A stretch of 64,000 nt of DNA from positions 806,001-870,000 of the forward strand of contig JAOWBW010000303.1 in NCBI GenBank assembly GCA_026119855.1. The letters run 5' to 3'. Position 1 is the stretch's first letter. Every line of letters starts with the position of its first letter. Below, piece after piece: positions 1-17,545 of the stretch. A program made the translations under genes and the position numbers. The notes beneath the pieces were generated by a model. It was not told the DNA's origin. It did not search any database and saw only the letters and a program-made list of their open reading frames with translations. Source of the stretch: Campanula takesimana (lineage: Eukaryota > Streptophyta > Magnoliopsida > Asterales > Campanulaceae).

Positions 1-38
1 ACAAGTCAATTGTGAAATTTATTTTGGGACGAAGGGAG
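1..38. mobile_element. Right end of a Stowaway-type MITE (cut by window edge)
   Basis: Ends in TTTTGGGACGAAGGGAG followed by TA, the typical Stowaway (Tc1/mariner-derived) terminus. It would lie in intron 3 of RPL34; the left half is outside the window. Confidence 0.6.
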
Positions 39-77
39 TAAGATAATCCCAACAACAACACTTGAGATGTATCATAC

Positions 78-6256
<6,179 letters not shown>

Positions 6257-6378
6257 CTTCTCCGACTACGGCAATACAGACGCTCGCAGCACTCTCTCTT
6301 TCTTCTCCGACTGGAGGATAAGATGGAACGAAAAGGGAAATTGGATTTGTGGGAGAAGGTACATAAATGGGACTGCAG

Positions 6379-6387
6379 AACCCTAAA
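6379..6387. promoter_or_regulatory. Telo-box-like motif upstream of RPL34
   Basis: AACCCTAAA lies 123 bp upstream of the RPL34 start codon. Telo-boxes (AAACCCTAA) are known to be common near the transcription start of plant ribosomal protein genes. The match is partial, and similar words occur in transposons of this window, so its function is inferred. Confidence 0.4.
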
Positions 6388-6539
6388 TCGGACGGTTTGG
6401 GGAGCCCCGTGAGTTTATGTCAAGGGATGAGATTGAGTCTTTTAGTTTGTGTTTTAAAATTGCATAGTGGTCACTCAAAGTAGTTGCTCAGGTTGGTGTG
6501 GTCCATGATTAAAAGGTAATTACATTTAACTACTACATA

Positions 6540-6850
6540 CTACCTCCGTCCCAGCTCAATACGCATCTTTACTGTTTGGCACAATATTTAAGGAGAGATT
6601 ATTTATATTCAAAAGTATTGTGAGTGGAGAATAATGAGTGGTTGGGAGGAAGAAAGAGAATGAGTGGAGAATAATGAGTGGTTGAGAGGAAGAAAGAGAA
6701 TGAGTGGAGAATAATGAGTGGTTGGGAGGAAGAGAGAGAATGAGTGGAAGATTATAAAAATAATAAAAAACTTTCCTTTTTTGGATTGTGCACATATCAA
6801 CGACACCCATTTAAAAGGTAAGTGTGCACATTGAGCTGGGACGGAGGTAG
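6540..6850. mobile_element. Stowaway MITE with internal 40-bp tandem repeats
   Basis: Ends CTACCTCCGTCCCAGCTCAA and its reverse complement, with TA on both sides. The interior (6621-6750) has just over three 40-bp units, each beginning TGAGTGGAGAATAATGAGTG. It lies about 285 bp upstream of the RPL34 start. Confidence 0.85.
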
Positions 6851-7319
6851 TATCACTTTTATCTTCAACTAGGTCCTTTTAAAAGGGCTTTGGACATCAG
6901 AGCCCCTCATACTTAAGTTAATTATAAATAAGGACTCAACAGATTAAAAATCCCAGCGACACCCCTGGCCCGTAAAAAATCGTAATTACCCTCCTGATTC
7001 CCAGAATATTACATGAGGCCCGCTCCAGACCTCCTAGGACCAATGAATAACAAAGATGAATCTTGACCAATGGACCAATGAATTATTTGTTGTTAAGTCT
7101 GCAATATTTACTATTAATAATGATTGAATATAAATGAAAATAAATAAGATTTCCCAACCATATAATTTTTTATTTTTTGAAAGAAATTTCCCAATCATTT
7201 AATGAGATTCCAGAATTACAAAAACATCAAATCTTTAAGAAAAAAATTAGAAAATTGAAGAAAATATTTTCAACAAATAGAATGGATCTAAATTGTTTAT
7301 AAAAAAATCACATTTTATT

Positions 7320-8590
7320 AAGTAGTTGCTCGGTATAAGACTAATTCACTTACTATACTTGAAGTATAAAAATAATATATTTGACATTATTTTTTCACAT
7401 TTTTAAAAAATAAATAAATAAATAACTATTTGGTCAAATCCCCATAAAACTCCTATACATGGTGTATAAGACCAATTCTCCACTTATAATTGAAGTATAA
7501 CAGTCATTTTTTCACAAAGATAAAATAAATAATTTAATATTTTATTAATATTGACTCTCATGTTTGGTCAAACTGCAGTCAACTCTTATATTTAATGTAT
7601 AAGACCAGATCGCCTCATATATTTAAAGTATAAGAGTCGACATTTTTTTCATTTTTACTAAAAAATATATATTACTATTTGGTCAAATCATGGTCAAACT
7701 CCTATACTTGGTGTATAAGACAAATTCTTCTCTTATAGTTGAAATATAAGAGTAATTTTTACCATTTCTTCACAAAAATAAAATACACATTTTAATATTT
7801 TATTAATCTTGACTCTCATATTCGGTCAAAGTGCAATCAACTCTTATAACTGATGTATACAACCAATTTGCCTCTTATATTTAACGTATAAGAGTAAACT
7901 TTTTTCCTTTTTATATTTTTTTTTCTTTTTACTATTTGATCAAATCTTGGTTAAACTCTTATACTTGATGTATAAGACCAATTCGCCTCTTATGGTTGAA
8001 GTATAAGAGTCAATTTTTTCACATTTTTTCACAAAATAAATTAAAAATAATAATATTTTATTAATGTTGACTTTCATATTTGGTAAAACATGAGTCAACT
8101 CTTATAACCGACACATAAGACATGTCCACCTCTTATAATTAACATATAAGAGTAAAAAAAAATCACTTTTCTCAATTTCTTAGAAACAAAAGAGTTAATA
8201 TTATTTGGTCAAACTTGGTCAAACTCTTATAATTATTGTATAAGACCAATTCTTCTCTTATCACTGAAGTATAAGAGTCATGTTTTTTAAAATTCTCATC
8301 ATTTTCAAGATTTTTTATATTATTTGGTCAAATATCAGTCAAACTCTTATAATTGATATATAAGATCAATTCGCTTCTTATAATTGAAGTATAAGAGTCC
8401 TTTTTTTCACATTTTCACACAAGTAAAAAAAAAATATTAATGTTGACTCTCATATTCGGTCAAACTCTTATTACTGATGTATAAGATCAGTTTACTGCTT
8501 ATTATTAAAGTAAGAGAGTCATATTTTTACAAATAAAAAAATTAAAACTCATTCAAAGACATTTAGTATAACTCCAATACTTTTAGTATA
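7320..8590. repeat. Degenerate tandem array, about 120-bp monomers carrying GTATAAG palindromes
   Basis: At least ten monomers, each with CTTATA(N)TGTATAAG-like palindromes followed 20-30 bp later by CTCTTAT and GTATAAGAGTC. Two alternating types are visible (one led by TTTGGTCAAA, one by TTGACTCTCATATT), giving a higher-order period near 247 bp in the left half (compare 7432, 7679 and 7926). No ORF runs through it. This could be a minisatellite, or amplified subterminal repeats of a transposon. Confidence 0.8.
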
Positions 8591-8835
8591 AGACCAAACA
8601 AAATCTAATAACCAATTAACAACAAACATTAATCAAATTTAACCTGCAAAAAAAGAATGTAAGTGGATACTGATTTCAATTGAGGCCTGAGATGTAATCA
8701 CCATAGCATTGTTCTTGAGACAGCCACATATGTATATTTTCAGGGGGGAAATTAATAGATTATGGATTTACAAAAAAAAAGATGGTGGATCAGCTATAAG
8801 TCTATACCTCAAAAACTTCACCACTTTCCCCATTC

Positions 8836-9307
8836 ATGGAAGTTAAACTAAAAATAAACCTCCAATTGCTCTATCCAAAATGCTGGAAAAAACGAGCTCC
8901 AACCCCTATGGTTATAGACTGTGGAGTAGCGTACACATTCAAACATGTATTAGAAATAAATCTAAACATCCATTCTTTCAGATCTGGAGTGGAGGGAGCC
9001 GGATCTGGCGTAGATATGACCAGATCTGGATTAACAAAGTCTGGAGAAGAAGCTCCGAACGCCGGAAAAGAGAAAGCCGGTAAAGAACTTTCCGGCGCTG
9101 GAAAGAGAGGGACAGATCCGGCGAGAGAGAGAGAGGTCTGGAGAGAGTCAAAGTGAGAAGACGAAATGAAGGTTGAAGGTAGAAGTTCGAAATATGAAAG
9201 TCGTCGGTCGTCGGCAAAGGTAGGGAGCAGGGTAGGTGGGGAGAGAAAACTGTGTTTATTGTGTTTTTTCATAAAGAAAGATGATTTTTTTGTGTGTTTT
9301 CGGAGAC

Positions 9308-9346
<39 letters not shown>

Positions 9347-9550
9347 CGAGAGAGAGAACCGATGAAAGGATCGTCGGTTATCGTCCCCGTCGCCGACGTC
9401 GTTCGCTGGAAAAAAGCAAAGAGAGAGAGAGAAAGTGTGTGTGTGTTGTGTGTGTGTGTTTTAGAGAGAGGATGGAAGACAAAAAAGTGGGAAGGGAGAG
9501 GGGGAGACTATGGTTTTGTTTGAGGGCAGGTGTAAATTTTGGTATTTAGT
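8836..9550. other. GC-rich gene-like fragment with GA microsatellite
   Basis: This block is richer in GC than its surroundings. It has repeated GATCTGG and GCCGG words (8980-9120), a GA tract (9308-9352) and a GT-rich stretch (9435-9462). Open frames exist on both strands, but they are driven by low-complexity sequence and match no domain I know. It looks like a leader or first-exon fragment carried by a transposon. I do not call a gene. Confidence 0.4.
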
Positions 9551-9717
9551 TATTATATTTGACTGGTCAATAGGGTTAATAGGTGTCTGAGAAATTAAGA
9601 TCTATAGCGAACTCCTTATTAGGAAATTAGAAAGAGCCTCTCCTTAAAATAGAATAACATTTGGGTGGGGATGGCCCTAGGGGGAAAATCCCCTTTTAAA
9701 ACGGCCATATCTATATA

Positions 9718-10197
9718 TCTATATAATAAGAGAGTCTTTTTATCAATCCTCATTAAGCCATGTGGAATTATGACATGGAAAGCCACATGTCCTTATTTCA
9801 TTGGCTTGAGCAAAAGACTCTCATTTAAGGAGATAATTTTCATTATTAATTGTAATCTATATTTATTTAAAATTATTTGAATTCAAAATTCAATCTCAAT
9901 TAGATTTTATTGTTTCAATGGCTGGAAGAATCTAATCAATATTTCATAAAATTGTCTACATCTTTTTTCAAAGTTTAAGCCAACAAGTCTAATTGAAGGA
10001 AATAATTTTAAATCTAATCGTTATCATACTTTAAATACAACATTGAAAAATAAATATGGGCAGTAGTATCACCTATTAAATCGATCATATAGTAGTAAAT
10101 CGGTTTAATATGAGATGTAAACTTCATGTCATGTCAACTTATACAAAAAAACATTATTAAATAATAAAAAATTGAAAAAAAAAATTATGGGTTGTAA
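9718..10197 (+). mobile_element. Helitron 5' end, tandem partial copy
   Basis: Begins TCTATATAATAAGAGAGTC after an A. Its first 170 bp closely match the start of the next element at 10198 (shared words include CCTCATTAAG, ATTATGACATGGAAAGCCAC and TTGGCTTGAGCAAAAGACTC). It has no 3' hairpin of its own, so it is a truncated Helitron abutting a second one. Confidence 0.55.
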
Positions 10198-12053
10198 TCT
10201 ATATAATATATAATAAGAGAGTTCTTTTTCTCAATCCTCATTAAGCATGTGGAATTATGACATGGAAAGCCACATGTCTTTATTTCATTGGCTTGAGCAA
10301 AAGACTCTCATTTAAAGAGATAATTTTCATTATTAATTGTAAGCTATATTTATTTAAAACTACTACTATTTTGACCAAGGCTATTCAGATGGAGTTTAAT
10401 CAGAACCCACTTCTTCTATTGTTCTATGCTCAACCGAGTCTTATCTCTTGCTCAACCGAGCATCATATTTTTCATGGCCGAGCACACTTCTTGACATGAT
10501 CGAGGGAAAGAAGTCAGAAAGGGGTTGATTTTCAAGCAGTAAGTGCTTGCCCGAGTCTTCTTACGTGCTCGGCCGACCAGTTGGGTCCATGCTTTATAGA
10601 CGGGCGCTTGATATTGGTTGTGATGGATTGAGTTTTGGGGTGCTTTGGATAGGCTTCGCTGTTGGGTCTCCCTTTGGTCCGGATTTATTATTGGGTCAAG
10701 GCCAAAGTTGCATTGGAATTGGGTTGATTTTTTGGATGACTTTGCTTCACAACCTAATTTTGGTTGTTTTAGGCTCTTATTCTTTGGCTTAAGTATTTTA
10801 GACTTTTATTTCCTTATTAGCTTTATTTAGTTTGAACTTATGTAATATTTTGGTTTTCGAGGTTAGGCTCCTAATCCGACAATAAGTCGGGTGGTTGTCC
10901 CCCTCATCGTTTGTACTTTATTTATTTTATGAAATTAAAATTCAGGTGCCACTTTGGTTCCTAAAAATATAATAAAAAATAATCTCTAATTTGAACTTGT
11001 GTCATGGTTGACCCTCTTCCATTCTTCCTTTCTCTCGGGACACTCAACAACGACATTGCGAGTATTGAAATTTCACTTACATCAAATATTTAACCACCTC
11101 GGTCGCGTTGCTGAAACGTAATTTGAGGTGGGTCTCCCTTAAGCATCGAATACAAGAGCGGTACCGCCCGAGACTGCTCACAATTGAAGTTGTGCTTGCA
11201 GGTTTGAGATTTTGGAGAAATGGAAAGGGAGAGAAGTGGGAGGGGCGGTAGGGGAAGAGATAATTATGTTTTGGGGTAATATGAGTACTGGAAGGGATGA
11301 AGAAGGGGGAATTAAAGATTAAAGTTGAGTTCAAAATATAATGATACTCCAATTTAACCTTAAAAATCTTGCATGTGTGTTACCCCATGACAACTTAAGT
11401 TCAAAATATAATGATATTCCTATTTAACCTTTAAAATCTTGCATGTGTGTTACCCCATGACAACTTAAAGCAAAAAATAGATATCGTATGCTATAGTGAT
11501 TACAAGTGCATCTAAAATTATTTTACACTACTCAATGCTATAAAAATGAGTTGTGTGATTAAACCACGCATCCTCATTAGTTTAGTGATCTTGGATGCAA
11601 TTTTTCCTACTTTTTGTGATTCTCAAACAAACTTAAACTTGCTCGAATAACATATCCAATAGTTCAGTGATCTTGAATGCAATTTTTCCTACTTTTTGTG
11701 ATTCTCAAACAAGCCTAAACCTTGCTCGAATACCATATCCACTTGCTTCCTCAAAATACTAATATGTTGTTGTATTTTTTTTGTTTTCTATAATTTAATT
11801 GATTAAATTTTACTATGAGAAAATATTTGTGTTATCAATACGTGTAAGTCAGTCTTTTACATATAATCCAAACAAACCAATTGATGCACACGCTTCAAAT
11901 TGTGTTAATCAAGTTATTTTATATCATGATCTACCTTTTCGATATTACAATTTATTGATTAATTTAATGCGTATTTGAATACATAATCTCAATTATATTT
12001 TGTAATTAATTGATTTATTATGCCCCGTCGAGTATCGACGGGTTACAAACTAG
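10198..12053 (+). mobile_element. Helitron, non-autonomous
   Basis: The 5' end is TC at 10198 after A. The 3' end is CTAG at 12050-12053 followed by T, preceded by a hairpin with stem CCCGTCG (12024-12030) and CGACGGG (12036-12042) seven bases before CTAG. These are the Helitron terminal rules. No Rep/helicase is seen. The interior has GC-richer sequence (10380-10900) that may be captured, and two local tandem duplications: about 68 bp at 11330-11465 and about 76 bp at 11584-11745. Confidence 0.75.
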
Positions 12054-12436
12054 TACATATAAATGCTGGAAGTTTGCATAATTGTACGAGTGTTGCTATT
12101 CACACGCCTAATAAATAAAAATTCTGAGCACACCCGTATGCATGCATAATTTCTATATAATTATATTATAATAATGTGAAACGTACGGAAAATTTTTACA
12201 TGTGTCAATAGCAACACTCTAATTGTATGCCTACTTAACCATTCATAAAACATAATTTTAATCTTCAAGATTATCAAATGCATGTTAGAAGATGAAAGTG
12301 GACCAAGAAGCTGGAAAATTGTGGGTATGGTGAATTTATATCAAGTTGTCACCTATGTTTATTTATATGAAAATATAATATTTTTCTTTTCTGTTGTTAG
12401 ACACAGTTCGATCGTTATAGAAGTATGAATATTACC

Positions 12437-13570
12437 TAGGGGTGTCAGTGGTTCGGCTCGAACCGCGGTTCGAAACCGAACCGAACCGAACCGCATGGTT
12501 TGGTTCGGTTTTTACACACCAACGGTTCAGCTACGGTTTCGATAATCAGTAAACCGTGTGGTTCGGTTCAGCTCGCGGTCTCACCAGTGAAGTCGAACCA
12601 AACCGAGCTAAACCGAGCTAAACCGAACCGTGCAAACCGAACTGAGAACCGAACCCCTAAACCGAACCAGTTAACTTGGACCATTGATATTTTACTTATG
12701 TAATATCCATCGTTCATTTTAGTAAACCCTATTTTTATTATTCAAGTTCAATTCAAGTTTCAAATTATTTAGATCGGGCTTCAGCCTTCAACGGCGCTGC
12801 TCATCTACCTCGTCGACTCCATTCTTCCTCTCCCCATCGCCTCCACCTTCCTCCGCCTCCACCTTCCTCCATCCCTCAAGCGTCCCTGCTAGTGCTCTAC
12901 GTCTCTCAAGTACGTTCAATCTCGATTTCGATTTCGTCAATTCGTTGAAGACTCAAGCGAATGGATTTCGTCATCTCGCTTTTCCCGGTAATATATTTAT
13001 GTTTATTCTGTTTATTTTGATGATTTACAATTAAAGTTTCTTAATTTCTAGCATTATTCTTCAATTCGTTGTTTTTGGGTGATTTACAATTAAAGTTTCT
13101 TAATTTCTACATTACTCTTCGATTTGTTGTTTTCTAGGGCTTGCAACTTCCAAAATCCAAACGATCTTCTAATTTTAGCCATGGATGCTAACAAGAACTG
13201 CAGTGTAAGATTTCCAAAATCCAAAATCCAAACGATCATTACTGAGAGTAATATCACTTCTGTTCTTTACATTTACTTTTGATCTGGAGTTTTGCCCTTC
13301 ATTTGTCCTGTCTGGAGTTTTGCCCTTCATTTGAGACACGGTTTGAGCCGTGGTTTGAACTGTGGTTTGAAGCGTGGTTCAGACCGTGGTCTGAACCGAT
13401 ATATTAAACCGCGGTTTGAGCTGAACCGAACCGAACCATTGTGGTTTGGTTCAGTTCGGTTTGGAGGTTTCGGCGGTTCAGCTCGGTTTGAGATTTTCTC
13501 AAACCGATGACTAGCGGTTCGGTCTCTAAAACCGCCCAAACCGAGCTAAACCGAACCGTGTACACCCCTA
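12437..13570. mobile_element. hAT element, non-autonomous, with AACCG subterminal repeats
   Basis: Ends TAGGGGTGT and ACACCCCTA, flanked by the perfect 8-bp duplication ATATTACC (12429-12436 and 13571-13578). Both ends are packed with ACCGAACCG/CGGTTCGG words, as expected of subterminal transposase-binding repeats. The interior has a gene-like GC-rich piece (12780-12920) and a 58-bp tandem duplication (about 13018-13135). No transposase is encoded; open frames here are produced by the repeats. Confidence 0.9.
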
Positions 13571-13841
13571 ATATTACCAACCTACTTTGGGAATGTATAC
13601 CAAACTATAAGGTTAAATTCAATACGTACTGTATCCACTTTTTCTCTTTTGCATGCTTAAAAAAAAAAATCGATTATAAGTTAATATTTAACCAAGCTTC
13701 AGGGATGAACGTTGAATTTACTATGTACCTCGACATTAACTCACTCTTGAAACTCTGCTGCCTTTTAAAGAACAGTATATTTGACTAATACTCCAGACAT
13801 TGACATTGTTAATTCGTATTCCGCGATGATAAAACTAGAGT

Positions 13842-14008
13842 TGGTTTTGGGGGAAACTAGTTTCTCCATAAGTTATAAAAAGTCCACTTTTTAATCCTTT
13901 AACCCTAAGCCTTAAATCCTAAATGGCTTAAACCCTAAATTTTAACCCCTATAAAAACAGGATTTTTTATAACTTATGAAGAAACTAGTTTCCTCCAAAA
14001 TTTTCTCA
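13842..14008. mobile_element. MITE with GGAAACTAGTTTCTCC ends and telomere-like core, copy 1
   Basis: Inverted ends TTTTGGGGGAAACTAGTTTC / GAAACTAGTTTCCTCCAAAA followed inward by ATAAGTTATAAAAA. The core is made of CCCTAAA-like words. Five copies occur in the window, the others near 35795, 43845, 49194 and 57851. Confidence 0.7.
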
Positions 14009-14031
14009 TAAAACTATAGGTAGGACCTTTC

Positions 14032-14064
<33 letters not shown>

Positions 14065-14284
14065 TATATATATACAGGCCCGGCTCAATAATTTTTGAGA
14101 CCCTATGCTAAAATATACATATAGGGCTTTTAGTTTTGCACAAAAAGGGTATGTACACTTTCCGTCATAAAATAAATGTCAAATGAATGTCTCACTTTTT
14201 ATATGATAGTACGAAAAAACTTTTAAGTAATAAGTTAGGTTAATTAAATTATCTCAATGAAAATTAAAGCTTGATAGCGATATA

Positions 14285-14567
14285 CTCCCTCCGTCCCACC
14301 CGATTTGGGACAAATTGCCATTTTGGGCGTCCACTCCACTTAGGACATCCCTAAATGACAAGTTTATATTACTTTAATATTCAATGGGACCCATTTGTCA
14401 TACTCACAACAACAATCCATTTAATATTCCACCCACTCATTCTCTCTCATGTTTACTTTTCATACTCACAACACATTCTCCGCTCATTCTCTTTCATCTT
14501 AAAATAATAGTTCTCCTTAATCCCCGTGTTAGGACCAATTGTCCTAAGTCGGCCGGGACGGAGGGAG
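14285..14567. mobile_element. Stowaway MITE
   Basis: Ends CTCCCTCCGTCCCACCCGAT and a matching reverse complement GGGACGGAGGGAG, with TA on both sides. 283 bp. Confidence 0.9.
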
Positions 14568-14589
14568 TATCATTTTAATTTTTTTAATA

Positions 14590-14847
14590 CTACCTCTGTC
14601 CCTAAATGAGTGTCCAAATTTCATTTTAAGGGACACTGAAAATCTCAACTTTGTGAACAATTTGGTAACAACGATTCATATATAATCTTGTAATCTCATT
14701 TCCAAACCTTTAGTTTTGCACGTATAAAGAAACCGGTGAAATTTTTTTTGAAAAAAAACGTTTAGGAAGAAAGTTATGTTAAAAAAAGACACTCATTTAG
14801 GGACAAAGATTTCTTGAAAATGGACACTCATTTAGGGACAGAGGGAG
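14590..14847. mobile_element. Stowaway MITE
   Basis: Ends CTACCTCTGTCCCTAAATGA and TCATTTAGGGACAGAGGGAG, with TA on both sides. 258 bp, only 22 bp from the preceding Stowaway. Confidence 0.85.
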
Positions 14848-15109
14848 TAATAATTTTTAAATTTTCATTAAGATAATTAAACTAACTTAAAATTAGCGCT
14901 CAAAATTCCTTCGTACCAATACACATACCAATAAGGCAATAACATACTAAAAATTAAAAAAACAATATTTATTTTGGGACGGAATGAGTATGAAGTGTAA
15001 GTTACTAGTACCTAACAAAGTTTTTTTTCCATGTATACACGAAACCATATAGCTAGCAACAAAATGGGGGCCTTCTAATTTTGGGGTCCTGGGATGTAGA
15101 ACTTGTTGC

Positions 15110-17545
15110 TAGACGTGACTATAAAAAACCGGAAACCGGCTAACCGCCGGTTTGTAACCGGTCAAAACCGGGTCAAAACCGGCCAACCGGTTAACCGGCG
15201 ACCGGCTCAACCGTGAGCCGTCGGCTCACAATCTCTCATATTTCCAGTTAGTTTGCAGAATTTCAGTCAGTTTTCTAATAATTTACAGTTAGTTTTCTAA
15301 CGAAATAACTTTTGTAATTTATTTCGAAAATTCCAGTAAGTTTTTTAACCATTTCCAGTCAGTTTGAAAACATTTTCCAGTTAGTTTTTCGAATTCCAGT
15401 CATTTTTTTGACAGTTTCAGTTATTTTTTTTTTTAACAAAATCTGTGTTTTTCATCAGTTTCAGTCAGTTTTTAGTTATTTCCAGCCAGTTTCACTTTCA
15501 CAACATTTTCCAGTTATTTTGTTCGAATTCCAGTCAGTTTTTTAATAGTTTCAGTTAGTTTTTTTTGACGGTTTCAGTTAGTTTTTTTGACAAAATATGT
15601 GTTTTTCATCATTTTCAGTCAGTTTTTTTTAGCGATTTTCAGTCAGTTTCGAAACAATTTCACTTAGTTTTTTAACAAATGGCCTCATCTCGAAGGAGCG
15701 GCAAGGAACATGTTGATTCTTCCTCACTTAACCCAGAATTTGAGTCACATTTTGAGGAAAGGGAGCAAATTGTTGAAGAAAATGTTGCTCAAAGTGGTAG
15801 GGCCGGCCGAGGCCGAGCTCGGGGCGTGGGAAGAGGTGGTCGGGGGAAACGTCAACCACGAGAATCCAAATCCGACACTTTTACGATCCATTTCTGAAAA
15901 GTACAAATTGACCCCCAACGACTTTGTACATTTTCGAGCGGAATGCAACTATTGTACCAAAAGTTACGCGTTCACAAAAGGTGGAGGGCATGGATCATTG
16001 AACACCCACCTCAATAGCAAACATCCCGAAAAAGTTGGGATTGAGAGTGATCAAGCTCAATTACAATTTGCTCAACCGAACATCCAAGGTACGTCTTCGG
16101 TCTTATTTAAGTTTAATAATGTCGTTTATAGGAAAGAATTGTGCAAATTTGTGTGTGTTATAGGGCTTGCTTTTAACTTTGCGGATGATGAATTTTATGA
16201 ACGGTTTATTAGACTTTCTTTAAATCCGGCCGCCTCCAAAGTACCACGTACGACTCTCGTACGCGATATTAAAAAAGTGGTTTTGGAATATAAACATTTT
16301 TAATTGATGTTTTATCCAAATTAGATCAAAGAGTTTCAATTTGTGCCGATGGTTGGAGTGATCATTGGCAAAGAAATAGTTATTTAGGTGTTACATGCCA
16401 TTGGATCGATAATTCGTGGACTTTACAAAAAAGATTACTTGCATATGATAGTTTTGAACCACCTCATTCCGCGGAAAATATTTGTAGAAAGTTGCACGCC
16501 ATTTTGGCAAAATATGGTCTTTTGCAAAAAAATATTTTCTATTTCATTCGACAATGCTAGTGCTAATACCGCTAGTATACCGGAATTGATGCTCATTTGT
16601 CAACCGTCACTTGGGGGTAAGTATTTTCATATTAGATGTTTATGTCATATCATAAATTTATGTGTTAAAGATGGTTTGGATGCTTTAGATCAATATGTTA
16701 AACCCATTAGAGATGCTCTTTATTTTATTGCAAAAAAAATAAAATTACAAGAAAATGGATAAAATATTTACTAAATAAGGGTCTTCCCGAAAAATATTTT
16801 TCTATGGATGTTCCGACTAGGTGGAATTCTACCTACAAAATGTTAATTGATGGTTTTGAGTATAAAGAGCATCTCATGGATTTTTTTATTACTATGGGCT
16901 ATGAAATTCCTTTATTTTCTTATCAATGGAACGCTTGCACTAATTTATGTCAATTATTAAAGATTTTCAATACCGCTACTTTGGCTTTGTCGGGAGTTTA
17001 TTATCCAACTTTCGTTTTGGTACTTGATCAATGTATTGCAATAGTTCGAAGTTTTAAAAATTTGCAAAATTGCACCATTTTAAACCAAAGCATTGCTTCC
17101 ATGAGGCAAAAGTGGGTCAAATATTTTGATAACATTCCGTCTCTATTTTTACTTGCAAAGATGTTGGATCCCCGTATTAAATTGAAAGATCTAGTCCGCG
17201 TAATAACGTTTTATTATGCAAATTTATAGAAGTCTTTCTCAATATGACTCAAGTCCTAATGAAGAAGATATTGGTATTGATACACAATATGAGGAGAATA
17301 ACGATCCATATAGTTTTGTTAATGAAATTTATTCCCAAAAACGTCCTAGAACGTCTCCTTCTTCTTCTTCTACCTCTAGCATTCCGTACGAGTTGGAAGC
17401 ATATTTCTCTACTAGACATGAAGTTGTACAAAACACTTCAAATCCAACTACTTTTGATATTTTGAGGTGGTGGTCACAAAGGCAAGAAACTTATCCCATA
17501 CTCTCTTTAATTGCAAAAGAAGTCTTAGCTTCTCCGGAGTGTTGA
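15110..17545 (+). mobile_element. Decayed hAT transposon, right end missing
   Basis: A likely left end (TAGACGTGAC at 15110, similar to the TAGGGGTGTC end at 12437) is followed by clustered AACCGG words (15128-15215). Then come about 20 copies of CAGTYAGTTTTT-like words (15240-15675) and a broken transposase. No right terminus or target duplication was found, so the element is truncated on that side. Confidence 0.65.
15679..17545 (+). pseudogene. hAT transposase with BED zinc finger (RICESLEEPER/DAYSLEEPER type), frameshifted
   Basis: A DNA transposase remnant. The N terminus is basic and GR-rich (MASSRRSGKEHV, then GRAGRGRARGVGRGG). It is followed by a BED-type zinc finger (ECNYC ... HLNSKHP, about 15940-16030), the catalytic-region remnants MDVPTRWNSTYKM (16804) and LDALDQYVKPIRDALYF, and the C-terminal hAT dimerisation domain (YELEAYF ... 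DILRWWSQRQETYPILS, 17385-17520). The reading frame changes near 15890, 16304-16387 and 17220, and in-frame stops occur at 16303 and 16762. The usual tail after the WW motif (the PVSTVASE region) is absent. It cannot make a full transposase. The family is recognised from motifs; the exact clade is inferred. Confidence 0.85.

Larger units (their letters stand above)
6871..9704. mobile_element. Possible Mutator-like element around the tandem array
   Basis: The outer sequences share words in inverted orientation (CCTTTTAAAAGGGC at the left; GGGGATTTTC and CCCCTTTTAAAACGGCC at the right; AATAAGGA words and a GACACC word on both sides). The pairing is loose and I found no target duplication, so this element is tentative. 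It would enclose the GTATAAG array and the GC-rich block. Confidence 0.25.

Noticed and set aside
7320..8590. CRISPR-like array
   Set aside because: Monomers are degenerate, contiguous and lack unique spacers, and the host is a plant nuclear genome.
9166..9549. Arg/Glu-rich open frames in both strands around the GA tract
   Set aside because: The frames are products of GAGA and GTGT repeats. No conserved motif, no intron signals of a gene, and frames overlap in all phases.
12500..13539. Open frames rich in Asn-Arg-Thr-Glu-Pro and similar
   Set aside because: Translation of AACCG subterminal repeats of a hAT element.
14078..15105. hAT element starting CAGGCCCGGCTC and enclosing two Stowaways
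   Set aside because: A left end is plausible and GGGGCC words occur near 15066-15092, but no right tip or target duplication could be read.
15679..17545. Functional hAT-derived (domesticated) gene
   Set aside because: Frame changes, internal stops and the missing C-terminal tail show decay rather than a preserved gene.
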